Assembly: GCA_017590115.1 (NCBI GenBank)
Contig: JAGGNK010003335.1
Span: forward strand, 4,030,001 to 4,094,000
Source of the DNA: Montifringilla adamsi
Taxonomy: Eukaryota > Chordata > Aves > Passeriformes > Passeridae
DNA: 64,000 nt
Direction: 5' to 3'
Shown in pieces: positions 1 to 19,943 of the stretch; positions within the stretch are counted from its first letter, which is position 1, and the number at the start of each line of letters is the position of its first letter. A program made the position numbers and the translations under genes. Below the pieces are notes generated by a model that was not told where the DNA came from, searched no databases, and worked only from the letters and a program-made list of their open reading frames with translations.

Positions 1-7388
<7,388 letters not shown>

Positions 7389-7456
7389 CATATTGATAGC
7401 ATTCACAGGGCCAATGCTATTTACGTACATGTCAGTGTGAATTATTGTCGGTTTAA
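7389..7456 (-). CDS. GABRG2: GABRG2 coding exon 3
   Basis: The exon is 68 nt, with a CTCTTGCAG acceptor and a GTAGGTAA donor. With one base carried from exon 2 it encodes exactly 23 residues, [13 protein letters not shown] followed by [10 protein letters not shown]. This is the first beta strand and following loop of the extracellular domain. It differs from human gamma-2, as I recall it, by a single Leu to Ile change. The 68-nt size is the usual size of this exon in the family. Phase is 0 at its 3' end, so exon 4 begins on a codon boundary. Confidence 0.97.
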
Positions 7457-9032
7457 CTGCAAGAGAAACAACAAGAATCAGTAACCAATGAAGGTCAAAA
7501 TCAACTACATGAAAGTCAAGCATGAGCATGTTACTATGACATCTCTCCTCTGTGGTTGTGTCACATTTAAATATGCATATAAAATGTCTTCAGTTCAAAA
7601 TTAGTTGGAGACACTGCACAAATTCTTGTATCATTTATTCTATCAAAACAAATTCCCTTATGCTCTGAGAACAAATTCTGAAACAAGTGTTCATAGCCTA
7701 GAGAGGCTCATCTGACTGAGAGGATCTGCATTTTGTCTCAGGTCACAGCAGAGCATCAAAACAAAACACTACCAACAAAAGCAAACTTATTTCTCTTATG
7801 ATGCCTTGCATCACTGTTTTTACATTGTAATGCCAAATGCAATGCCACGTGACTGCTGTGGCCTGCATAGGTGGCTGTAGATAAGTAACAATTTTGTGAG
7901 CCCAAAGCCAAAATACTTAAGGCTCTAAGGCAGAAATTAAGAATAGTTGTTATGTTAAATTATTTTGAAATCACTCCATTTCAGCTTTATTCTTCTTATA
8001 TAGCTTGGCTACAGCATGTTTGTTTTTATCCCAGATGATTTTAGGAATGCTTTACTTCTTTTCTGTTTCTAAAGTCTTGGTTTATGTGAAGACAAATTCC
8101 TCTGCTAAGTTACACTGTATACATACACTGAAGGTTAAAGACTCATGTTATCCTTCCCTGTGAAAAAATCCTTAGTTTATAAGCCACTATAAACTTGTTA
8201 GCTTCCTTCATTAACCTTGCTGCTTTCTGCTTTCCTCTGTCTACCTCATCCATGAAATCTGTGCCTTTTTCTATAATCTTATTACTGCTGTATCCTCCTC
8301 AGCAGAGGTATAGTCTGCCTGCTCTGTGCTCTCACGGGGCTTCTCAAACTGACTGAGATTTTTTTCTTTTGAGTTACCTCAGTAATCAGTGGAGAGGAAG
8401 ATCCCTCCAAAAGGTGATTGGGTCAAATAAGACTTCCATTCTGAGTGCAGGCTTGGCTCTGTTTACCTACACTGGCTGTGGGAATCATCTGGGCAGATTG
8501 GCTTTGCTTGACTGCACTTATCTTTTGTGAATCTCCTCCTCTGTGCCCCACTCTGTCACCTCCTGCCCAGGCTGCATCAGTGTGTGCAAGCCTGCTGCTG
8601 TTGGAGGCTCTGTGTCCATCATATCATACAAGGATTAGGCTGTTTTAGCCTCTCTTTGGCCTTTCTTTCAACTGTATTATTTGTGATTCTCTGACAGAAT
8701 CTTTTAGGTACAAAAAAAAAAGATAAAAACTTGCTTTTTCTTTCCCCAGAAGTTAAATTCTGAACATCCTATGCAGGTAAATCATCACAAGCTGCCTGAT
8801 TCAGCAAATTATAACACTCTTATTAGATGTCTTAGGATAGATTCAGCCATCTTAATTTATGCCAGCTTCCAAAATCATGACTAATTTACATGCCTCTGAT
8901 GTTTTTCTGCATTGCATTTTAGTCCTGTAACTACTTTGAATGGATTCTGCTTCCTGAGTAGCATAATATGACATGAAAATTCCTTCTCTTCACTGCTTAA
9001 TCAATAGTGATGCAAAACTAAAACAAACGTAC
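7457..9032 (-). other. GABRG2 intron 2
   Basis: A 1576-nt intron between exons 2 and 3. It is unique sequence with a short A run at about 8710. I see no other feature. Confidence 0.9.
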
Positions 9033-9181
9033 CTCCTATGTCAGGTCTCAATTTGTTGTCATATCCTTCCAGCAAACCATTTAAAATAAGAGTCACATCA
9101 CTCTCATGGACTTTGGGAGTCAAAACCCAAGTCTTATTTGAAGTGTAATCTTCATAATCATCATCTCCCTTTTGTGTGGAG
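9033..9181 (-). CDS. GABRG2: GABRG2 coding exon 2 (mature N-terminus)
   Basis: The exon is 149 nt, with a TTTCTTTAATAG acceptor and a GTACGT donor. The first base completes the Cys codon split with exon 1, and the frame reads [19 protein letters not shown] and continues to LRPDIG. This is the end of the signal peptide plus the start of the mature extracellular domain. Visible landmarks are the acidic DDDYEDY patch typical of gamma-2, the sequon NKT (first glycosylation site of mammalian gamma-2) and DNKLRPDIG, whose Arg matches gamma-2 Arg43 of the mature protein, the site of a human epilepsy variant. Compared with human gamma-2 as I remember it, there are a handful of substitutions near the N-terminus (for example HESD for PEGD), which is the least conserved part of the family. 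Confidence 0.96.
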
Positions 9182-10199
9182 CTATTAAAGAAACAAAAGT
9201 GAAGAAAAGAAAAGCCTTGAAAAATACAAATTTGAAGGTAACTTCTTCTTTAGAAAACACACACACGTTTTATATTTTAATAATACTATAAAAACATTTT
9301 TAGAATTTCCCACTTTCAAAATTAGACTCCCAGTAAAGATGCCAAGTAACAGTTGAGGTTACAGTTCACTTTATCAGCATTTCCTTTCAGTATGGTTGAG
9401 ATCACATTCTGTCTGTTCAGAGGAACAGCAGTGCTTATCACCTTTGTCATGGCTATTTTTTCTCTCATTGACTCAGGTGGGACCTGTTATGAAACAAATC
9501 TGTCACTTGGCTTATGCAACACTCCACCAAAATATCACTTATTATGTACACATTGTTATTGCTTTACTTCTGTTGGAGAGAATGATTTGATGAAACACAT
9601 TACTGACAAGAGCAATAATTATATTTATTCAGACAAACTTCTCATGCAGCTTTTCTCCACTCTGATGAACTTGAGCTTATTGTGCATTTAGAAAGTTGAG
9701 CACAAATTTTTGCCAAGGGTTTTCCTTTTCCCTTTTGCTAACCACAACCCACAGAGGATAAAAAGTCTGGTTGTTGGGGTTTTTCAGAACTATGACAGCA
9801 GATCTAATTTAACCTGCTCAGTAGAGTAAAAAAAGCAAGTTCAGAGTCAGAAATGTGTAGACTAGTCTTAACGGATGTTTTGTTTTCCCAAAATCAGTGC
9901 TTCCAGTTCTAGAGGAGAACATTGAACCTGCTTTAGAATATGATGTAATCAGATATTTTCATTTCAGAATGTTAGTGATAATCAGCTGAACAGTGCTAGG
10001 CAACTGTATGTTTTTTTTGCATAATATGCCAGTGCCCGTCTTTGTGACAAAGTTTAAACACTGCTGGCTAGATATGGAATATCTTAAAGATACTGCAAAT
10101 ATCTTAAGCCAGCATATAGAGTGATAGGGTGAAAAGCAGAAAAATAAATTATTTTCCAGCTGCAACTAGAATCTGGAGTGGGAAAGAGCACAGAGTAGC

Positions 10200-10870
10200 A
10201 GATTCTCATGGGAGTTGGATCTTCTGCGTGCCACACAAGACTGAAAGAGGCCCAGCTGGCCATGGCCATGGGTGCAGTAGGGAAAGGACCATTCCTCCCA
10301 GAGCCTGAGAGCACCATTTTGTTAACAGCGATCTTCGCTCAGCTGAGGTCATGCCCTCCCTTCCCTGCAGTGCTCTCCTGCTGCATCCAGCTTGTACCAC
10401 CCAGAGTGCGTGGCCCAAAGGCTTTCCAGTGCTGGTGTTTGGGAGCTGTAAGCCAACTGCACAAATACAGTCTCACTAGGAAAGAGGTTTTGGGTTCTTT
10501 CTTCCCCTGTGCACAGCCTGACAGGGAGGGGCTGTAGCTCTTTCTGCCCCAGTGTAGGACGCTGCCTCCCAGGAGGTGCTGAAGGCACAGGGACCTTTCA
10601 AGCAGCCTGAGATTGCACAGGGCTGTAGCAACTAGCAATGTGCAGCACGGAGAGAGAGCTGGTCTTGCTGTGAGTTGAGCTGGGAAGCTGCTGATGAATC
10701 TGATCTACACCTTTGTTACGTGTGCTGGGTACCAGGCACCGACTGCAGCCTCCAGGCACCGCCTCGCCCTCGCTGCAGCAGCCGTGGGGTCTGGGAGCTT
10801 CCCAGGTCAAGAATTGGCAATGCAGCCTCTTCATTCTGGCTGCACAAGCCTGGACTTGTAGTGCTTTATT
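10200..10870. other. GC-richer patch in intron 1, unassigned
   Basis: About 670 bp is markedly richer in G and C than its flanks and carries overlapping open frames on both strands (for example plus 10208-10537 and minus 10598-10900). None shows a motif I recognise, and the frames overlap one another, which points to low stop density rather than coding. It may be a decayed retroposon or a conserved regulatory block; I cannot tell which. Confidence 0.35.
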
Positions 10871-12163
10871 AGGAATCAAAAGCAAAGTTTTAATTGGCAA
10901 TATGGTCCATAGTATTCTGCTGGTACTGACAAACAGGCCAATTTAATTAAATTGGGAGGATTTTTTTTTTTTATTCAGTTGTCTGGAGTTCAAAGATCTA
11001 ATTGTAATTCAGAGAAACATAATTGAAGCCAAATTCTCCCTCCTGGAGGAAAGGAAATACTTCTAAATAAAGTCTTTGCAAACAGAAGGCAGTAGATGAT
11101 ATGTTTTCAAACTAAGCAAAGTGAATGAAGAAAAATAACTTTATTTACAAGAAACCTTATTCCTGTTTTATAACCAATTAAACAAGCATTCTCTCAAAAG
11201 AATATGTTTTTCTCAATAGAAAAGAAAAATATATCAAATGCATTCTTTCACAAAGGCAATATGTTACTGAATATCAGTGCAATGAAAAAGCTTCAAAGCT
11301 CAAACCAGCTGAGTAGTAGAGTCTGGTCCACTAGACAGTGAAAGATTAGAAGTGTGTTTGTCTAGAAGTTCTCTCAGATCTAGAACAACCTACCTGAAGA
11401 GCAGTTCACAGTAACTGAAACTTCCATTCCTTCTTGGAACTTATTTGCATGACAGAAACAACTGTTTGTTTGCTCATCTCTCACCTCAAGCCGTTTTGGC
11501 AGTCCACATCTCCAAAACCAGCAAATACTGTATGAAATCAGTGGGAGATGGAGGGAAAACACAGCCAATGTATCTGGGGAAAAATGCTACTGAATTCCAG
11601 CTTTTATGAGAATTCCACAAGGATGATAAGTGAGCATGGGTATGCAACTGTCTGTCTGTGTAAACCTGCATTCCAGCCAGAAAAATCAGAGGTGCTTCTC
11701 TATCCAAATGAGCAGAGCTTTAGCAATGCAATGCCATTAATACAATGAAAATTAAAATGACAAAGCCCTTTTCATCTCCTTAAGATTTTCAGATCAGTCC
11801 TTCTGATGATATGGCTGAAATTTTTCTAGTGCTTTTAATGTCCAACCCAAATTTGTTAAAGCCTAGATTATAGCCAAATGCATATTGAAAACTATTTTTG
11901 TTTTTCTGACTGCTAGAAATTTTCAAATCTAGTAATATAGATATGAAGAGAAACACATATTTACCTATTTGAAAATTAAACTTTAATTTTTTGAAGGTTC
12001 ATCTTTCTGATACTGATACAAAATCTCACCATTTGAGATATTCCCGCTGTGATATTAATGCCACTGCAAGATGTCTGCAACACTGCTTTACATAAATCCA
12101 TACATTTCCTTGCTAGAAAAGAGATTACCTAAGAGGCTCAGAACCCAAGCTTGAAACTTCAAG

Positions 12164-12220
12164 CCATAGAGTAATTAAAGTTGAAGGCACTTTTGGAGGT
12201 CATCTGGTCCAATCCCTTCT
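12164..12220 (-). mobile_element. CR1 LINE 3'-end fragment
   Basis: The stretch CCATAGAGTAATTAAAGTTG followed by GAGGTCATCTGGTCCAATCCC reads on the plus strand as the reverse complement of the CR1 3' end (the family form is roughly CATAGAATCATTAAGGTTGG and then GATCATC.AGTCCAACC). It is short and diverged, an old insertion in antisense to the window and in sense to GABRG2. Confidence 0.65.
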
Positions 12221-13125
12221 CAGTTTGCCATCTGAGTCTGTGTGTGGTGGCTCTGATGGTAATCACTGACAAATATAGATATATATCTATATGTGTGTAA
12301 CCACAAGTGTTTAATATGCAGGGGGATATTTGTATGTCTTAATTTATTTGAAATATATCTTCACAAAGCAGGAAGAGGGCAGAAATTACTGTTGCTAATA
12401 AGCATTTATTAAATTAGGTCTGATTTTCTAAACAATATATGCAAAGATCTATGAAATTGTATCTCACTCTAGAATTATATAAAAAATCTCATTCTGCCAG
12501 TGAGTTTTTTACCATGTCAGGGGCTAAACTAATGTTTTTTATCTTCCTTCCTAAAACAAACACATAGTAATCCTAATCCTGCATTGAAGTTGTTGCTCAA
12601 TTTGTAACATTTATAAAGCTCTTTTGAGTGCTCATTGGTGAGGAGTAACTTTAGCACAAACTGAGGTTGATGCAAACTAAGTATTCAGGAACTTATTCTT
12701 CAGATCTTTGCCAGTGCATTTGATCCATACATTTCTTTGCAATACTCTCTGGGCAACATTTAATCATTTTTGGTGCAAGTGTAATCCCTGTGGGCAGAGG
12801 TACCCACTGCAGGTGGAGCTGGGGTCACCAACCAAGGGAAAAAGAATTAATGAAATGATGCTCACTTCCATTGTTAGAGCTTCCTTTGTGGGCCCCTTAG
12901 CACTAAAGGCATTATTTCTATAATGGAAATGCACTAAAATTGTAGAAAAGGGTATCTCTGCTGGGAAATCACTGATAGATTAGGAAAACAATTTTTTCCC
13001 ATCTTCCTTATTGATCCTTCTTCAGAAGACATGGTCAAACCCATTACTTAAATGTTTCATTAATGTGCTGATACACCATTCTCTTAGCAGACCAAAGCCA
13101 CAGAAGTCCACGTTATAGTTTGGGA

Positions 13126-13142
13126 AAATATATATATATATA
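13126..13142. repeat. (TA)n microsatellite
   Basis: A short pure TA run in intron 1. Confidence 0.9.
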
Positions 13143-16100
13143 ATTAGATTCAGCATGATTTCTTTTCTTTTGTGCTTTCATTTCCCTTGAAGTTAGTTTG
13201 ATGCCTATGTAAATATAATTTTCACTTTAGTAAAACTTAATAAATAATTATATTAATGGTATATAACTGTCCTACATTATTATTCTTTCAAGCCTATTGG
13301 CTTAAATTCTTTAGTTCAAAAATTAATATAGGTTACCCATTTCAAAACTACTGTGTTTTAGTTAATTCCTAATATAAAGTCAACACTATAATTTTGGATG
13401 ATCTCTGCTGTCATCTCTATATCAGAGACAATCTAATGTGAGTTCCAGGAGAATCATATGTAATGCTTCTTGGAAAGACACTAGGTATCTACAGAGGTAG
13501 AGATAGTCCATGCATTATATAATAACACAGCAGCAATAGTTTTATAGTCTGAGTTGGAGCATAGATTGAGCACATCTTATTTAAGCAGTGAGCAGTAACT
13601 CTCAAACAGTATCACTTTGAAATAAGGTATTATTTCCTAATCCACAAAAATGTGATTTTCACAACTTGTTACAAGGAGTGGAAGAGAAAGGAACTCTTCT
13701 CTGGCAAAAAAACCTTTCACAGCTGGTCAGTCTTTCAGCCTTCAGATATGAGGTCATATATTAACTCCTCAAAATCTCCGTAGTTCCAGTGACTTTAAAT
13801 GAGTTATGCTGGCTTGCACCTGCTGTGGCTCTGTAATCTAATTTTTCTGAGTATACAAAATTAATTTTAACTATAACCAAGAATTTTATTGTGAAACTTC
13901 ACCTAATTAATTGCTAATATTGCATTGTTGTTTACAAGCAGAATCAGAGTAGCTACTAGGTGCTTAAAGGAAAAGACCTGTAGCACTATTGAATAGCTAA
14001 TGCCTAAATAATTTAAATCTAATTAAAATTTTAAATTTATTTATCAAAAAATCTGGGCAACTTCATCTTTATACAAAGTAAGATACAGAGTAAGCTATAG
14101 AGTAAGCTGCAAAGGTTTAATAAACTATTTAATCATAAACTGAGTTTTCTTTTGAAAGCACCAATGTTTTCTACATCTCAGGGAATAACTGAAACAAGGC
14201 TTGCCAGTTCACCTAACTTTAACTAGCACTGTTTAATTTAATGAAGAGTCAAATTCAATTCATTCTCTGATGTGCATAAAAAATTACCTTAATCTATAGG
14301 TCATACATTATTCATGGTGGTAGCAGGGTCAGTGGGAAGGAAAGATCTATTCCAGGTTCCCAGTGTGGGTACAGAGATGCTGTGTGCAGATGTGACATTA
14401 GAATGTGGAGATGGCAGATGTGGAAGAGAATACAGTGTCTCTGGAAATCTAACCGTGTCTAAATTCTCCCTTGCTGACTCTCATTTTTTGATTGAAGCAG
14501 AAAATGTTTTCACAAAGCTGTGCCATGGATTCTCTTGTCCTGTTTGTGTTTCTGTTCTGTCTGTTTGTGTTGTTTAAATCCCAAGGCTAAGTGTAGGAAT
14601 GAGTTTCTGTTCTTGCCATAAAAATGGCACCTATTTTCTCTTTTACTATTAAATGCTCCTCACAAATACCCAACCTGCAATTTTATTAGGACTGCAAATC
14701 ATGTAATGCAAAGATTAATCTCTTCCCAAATAATTTCCCACATCAAAGATGGAAACTCAGATGCTTTTCTTGGAGAGGAGAAGATCCAGTCAGTTATCAG
14801 AAGTTACATAAAAGAAAATGAAGTTGAAAAATTTGGGCTAAGAAACCACTGAGAAACTGTCTTGTACTCCCTTCACCTAGATTTGTGGTGCTTCTGCAAC
14901 TCCAATTCTGGATGAAGCTATAGTGTTCCCGAAGAGCCTGAAATCCTGGATTTACAGTTTTCAGCAAAGGCTACAAGGGTGTATGAGCTGTATTTTGGCC
15001 ATTTGTTGTAGTCATGTAGTAAGGGAGGCTGAGGAAGCTCACAGGAGGAAAGAAAATAATTTTGACCCCTATTCAGTGGTTTGGATGGGGTGTATTTTAG
15101 GTAGGTTACCTGTAGAAAACAGTTTATTTCCTAGGCACTGCTTCTGCTGCAGCTATCATTCCGTGTACTACTCAAATTATGTAATGTAGTTAAAATCTTG
15201 GCCTGAAATGATTATTTAAAACAAAGCAAAGGTACATTTTTCTGTCATCCCTAAGTCACAGAGGGACTGAAGCACATATGAAAATAATTATTAAAAGAAT
15301 ATTACCATTCTCATAAAGAAATAGGTACAGCTGAAAGGCTTAGAATATGGGACAGAGCACACAAGTCTCAAAATGTTTTTTTTTAAGGGCTAGAAATTAC
15401 TAGAAGAGCACAAATTAATGCTCCCAGCAATGACTTCTCAGTCATCTTTACTGAACATGAAGGCCCCAAACTGCCAGCAATCTGTCATTCATGAAAACTT
15501 TGCCTGCCCTGAGATGTAAGGCTGTCTGGATTCCTGTGAGCATTTACACTCTGTTCCCCTGAAGAGAAGACACCAGGCAGCACAGCACCTATGGATCATG
15601 CTGGGGGTTTCACAAGCTTTCCTGTAGTCATTCAGCAACTCCCAGCAGCCTCAGTGCTGCTTGTCAGTCATTTTGAGCAAAGCAGTGCAGTTCTGAAACC
15701 TCTTCGCAGGCTTCTAAAATATTATATGGCAGTGGTGGTTTTGTATCAGTGTCTATAAAACTGTCAATCATAGCAGACTGGTTTAGCTTCCAGTCCTTTA
15801 ATCTCTTGCCCAAGACATGCACTCACATTAACTACTGCACTTAAGATGTAATAAGTTTTAGCTATTTGTAACTATTGTTAAAACATCTATTTTCCGTATT
15901 TTCACATTCAGCTGAATTTGGCTACAGCAAGTGTTTATAAAGAAAGGTTTAAAATGAAAAAATTAACTTGGTTTGTGTTTTGTTTCATTCCTGTCAGTTC
16001 ATGAAAACACTTTTTAAAAAAGCCCTTTGGAGTGCATTTATTGAGAGTGCTAACAATAAACCTTCTGGTTTGCAGTATTTACAGTGTTTTCTAGTTCACT

Positions 16101-18887
16101 GTGCTGAAAAATTGTAGTGCAATTCTTGCATTGCACAACTGATTGGATTCAAGTCGTGAGTGACCATGAGGGTTATTGTCCCTTTTAAAATATTTCTAGT
16201 TGCAACAATATGGGCTCACAGCCAGTTGTCACAAAAATTACCAGAAACAGAGAGCAGTGTTAGCAGCTCTGGCAAAGAACCAAAAGTTGGTGTAGCACCC
16301 AGTCTAGAATCTGTTTCTCCAGCAGACCATTGAGGTATATTGTTAAATAAATTGATAGTGGTTATCCACCACCAGGTCTATCAGAACAGATTGGTGTTAT
16401 TAACCAAAGCTGAATTACACCACAATATAAAACTCGTGGGTAAAGAGAGGAATTGTATTGTACCCCGAGGGAGGATAGCAAAGTGTAAAGAGATGAAGGA
16501 AACTTTAGGCCAGTAAGAAATAGAAAGATAATTATAGAAACAAGCATACATCATTCATTTTGAACAGCCTGAGCTTGAAGTGCAGCATTTATAGCTACTA
16601 GAGCTCTGGAGGAGTCTCAGATGTGATCAGATGATTCAGATAAGCCTCCATAACTTAAGATGATTATTTCAATTTTTTTTTTTTTGAGCTGAAATTTTAT
16701 ATGACTATGTTTCTTTATATTTTATTTACTGGAGGTTATATAATCTACTTCTGTATCTGTTTTCACTGTGGTTATGGATATTTGTGTTAGCAGTGAGCAA
16801 AACATTCAAAACAAACAGAAAAGGGAGAAATAGCTGCAGCTATTCTTCTGCATAAATTGTAGGGTTAACTTGAGTTGATCTGCTTTATTTGAAAGTATCT
16901 AGCTATATCTAAGTGTAAAGGGTTTAATCTTGGATTTATGTGAACCTCAGAAGGTTTCTTTTTTGTTTTACTTTCATTTTTTGCCACTTGTCTTCCGTCC
17001 CATCCCCTTCTCTCCTTTTTCAAAATTTTAACCATTCTGTGCATCTCCCAATGTGAAATCTAAGGAACTTGGAGCATGATTTTTACCTGTTGCTATTACT
17101 CAGCTCCTGTAGATTGCCACTATACCTAACAAATCTCAAGAGAAGGAGTAAGCAACCACTACTGAAATGTGATTTGACTAGGTCGGTTTTAGCTTGAGCT
17201 CACTTCATTTTTTCTGGCTGTGTTTTATTGTATATAATTGTCATCTGTTAGTATTCCCTGTGATATCTCTTCCCCAATGATGTACATTGCTTTTATAAAT
17301 GATTGCTCTAAAATCTCACTATAAATTAAAAAGCTCAATTCTCTTCTCAGTGAGTAAGATTAGGAAAACATGAATGCCCTCCAGCCATCTATTTAAAAAA
17401 CATTAACTCAAAACCCCCAATCCTATTGCTCAATTAGACTTGAGAAATCAAAAAATAGGTTCTTGTTCTGTAGTACCCTATGAGGCACTCATAGCTGTGT
17501 TTTTTCAAAATTCTTGCATGATTTTTTTCTGTATTTTGTCTGCATGGTAATTTCACCCAGAAGGAAGTCACTTCTGGAATCAATCACTCATGATGTAGTC
17601 ATCTTCTTATCACTATCTGTCAGTGTTTAAAAACAAACATGTGAGGTGCTAGAAATGTCAACAGTTTTTCTTATTGAGTAGCAATCCTGAGCATTTTTTT
17701 CAAATTTAAAATACTTTTTTTTAAAATGGGTCTACTATCATGAGCTGTAATTCAACTAAGGCTGAACGTAGATTCATGTTAAGCTGAGTATAAATCCTTA
17801 TTAGAATTCAGTCTATCAGGGAGTGTTTTCATTCTCATCTTCTCCATCTCAGTACTCAGAAGAGCTCTATAATGAAGTGTTCCTGGTGTTGGGCTGGGAG
17901 CCAGGAACATGGAATGCTTACCCCAGCTAAAGGACCAGTGTCCTACTTGCTGTGCTAAGCCAAGTGATATCTTCTCTGCATGTGAGTGTAAACCATTTTT
18001 ACAACATTCATAAACACATAAATATCCCTTATTATGTGTGTTTGATGAAGACTAAGTATGATGCTGAACCATCTCACAATGGAGGAGGAAACAATCCCTA
18101 ACCATTCCTTAGGGAATGACTTCGCATTGTGCTCACCAGCACATTAAAGCCCATGTTGTTGGTAAAGCAAGTGGGTCAGGTAAGTCCTCAACGTTTAGGG
18201 AGCCAGTCAAAAAAAAAGTGAAACTAGTATAGGTTTATTCTGAGTGTATTAATAATTCTTTCTTCTCTCAGATCATGGAAGTACCATTACTGGAATGTTT
18301 TTAGATAGAAAGGCATCTGAATAAAGAGCTGAATGAACAGTAAATAGCTGCTCAATACACATGTCTGTAATTACATCATGATGTAGCTAACTCATTCACA
18401 AAATGAGAGTAAGCAAATAGTGAAAATTAAACTGGTTTTTGTTGTTTCTTTTATAAACAGTGCTTCTGATTTAACTTCATTTTTAATGCATGGTAACCAA
18501 TAGTAACCCATGTGTTCCCACATAAACTGACTTATATCATGCAAGACGCTGTTTGCACTCATGCTCATAAAACAGACTGTGCAGAGGTGGATGTGGAATT
18601 TAGTTCTGATAACAGGGTAGATGTGTGATACATTAAGAATGTAAGTGGCAAACTAATGTCTCTATGTCAGCTGAGTAGGAAAATCATCAACAAGTGTTCT
18701 GCAATTCCCCTATGGAATTTATTTGTTTTGATGGATTTTCTTTGGTGGATGGTACTATCAGAATGGCTTCATGTCAGGGTCTCCTTAATCCTGTGGGACA
18801 TATAAGCATGCCAGCTTCTGGGTAAGGACTGCCAACACCTGTGCTCTAAAATGCACCCAGGCAGGGTTTCTCTACTCACCCCATACC

Positions 18888-19253
18888 CTGGAGAAAAGGA
18901 GGCTTAGGGGGGACCTTATCCCTCCCTACATCTCCCTGACAGGAGGTTATAGCCGGCTGGGGGTCAGTCTCCTGTGCCAGGTAACAAGGGGCAGTACAAG
19001 AGGGAACAGCCTCAGGTTGCAGCAGGGGAGGATTAGGTTGGATGTTAGGAAAAATTTCTTCACTGGAAGGGTCGTCGGGCATTGGAAGAGACTGCCAGGG
19101 AAGTGCTGGAGTCACCAGCCCAGAAGTATTCAAGCCACGTGGATGTGATTCTTGGGGACATAGTTTAGTGGTGAAGATGGCAGCGTGGGGTTAATGACAG
19201 GGCTCAATGGTTTTAGAAGCCTTTTCCAGCCTTAATGATTCCATGATCCTGTG
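18888..19253 (+). mobile_element. CR1 LINE, 5'-truncated 3' end
   Basis: About 365 bp matches the 3' end of an avian CR1 element: GAGAAAAGGAGGCTTAGGGG, GGTAACAAGGGGCAGTACAAGA, AGGAAAAATTTCTTCACTGG, GGGACATAGTTTAGTGGTG, and the terminal TAATGATTCCATGATCCTGTG. CR1 elements are non-LTR retroposons that are nearly always 5'-truncated and end in an ATTCTRTG-like octamer rather than poly-A, as here. Only part of the 3' region survives, without a functional reverse transcriptase frame. It is moderately diverged and of a different subtype from the CR1 at 28400-28695. Confidence 0.88.
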
Positions 19254-19891
19254 CCTTTACCCTGCCATGCTGCATTCCAAGTCCACTTCTCCATGCCTCT
19301 GCTGTTGTAGTAGCCTTGTATTTCTCAGCACTGCACAATGATGTCAGTAACTCATTCTCCATGGAGTCATGGCTTGTTATTATTGTCTAAATAAAACTCT
19401 GGTTGTACCATACAAAAAGTCAAATAAATTAGCCATAGATGCCTGGTTAATTAGATAAATGGCTGTGGCAGCTAAACCAAGTAAAAGGGAGCTGTGGGCA
19501 GGTCAAGAGGAGTTCAGACCCTGACAAGCCTCTGTCCTGAGGCCGTGCCGGCTCTGTGCAAAGCAGTGCCTGTGGTGTGTTGCTGAGCTGCAGCTGCAGT
19601 TCACACATGGTGCTTCCAAAAATCATCACATAAATTGTGATGCAAAGCTGCTGCATCGTACTAGCTTATTTATGCCCCACTTTTCCAGAGACAATTTCAA
19701 AAAGAAATGCTGGGGTCCTGAAAATTTTCTAAAAAGCTTGCTTTGGATCCACAGAACGAAAATCTCACTATTCAACTATTTTCAGCTGTCTCACTATATT
19801 CATCTTTTTATGCAAGAATTTCAGAACCTTTTTTCTGAAAGAATTGTGAATTATTTTAAAAGTCCTAACTAATAAATATGATGGTGAATCA

Positions 19892-19943
19892 TATTTATTT
19901 TATTTTAGTAAGAATAATTTTATTTTATTAATTTTATTTTAGT
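19892..19943. repeat. imperfect (TTTTA)n tract
   Basis: Repeated TTTTATTTTA/TTTTAGT units, interrupted, in intron 1. Confidence 0.75.

Noticed and set aside
18876..19133. 85-codon minus-strand frame
   Set aside because: It lies antisense to the CR1 fragment and reads no known protein.
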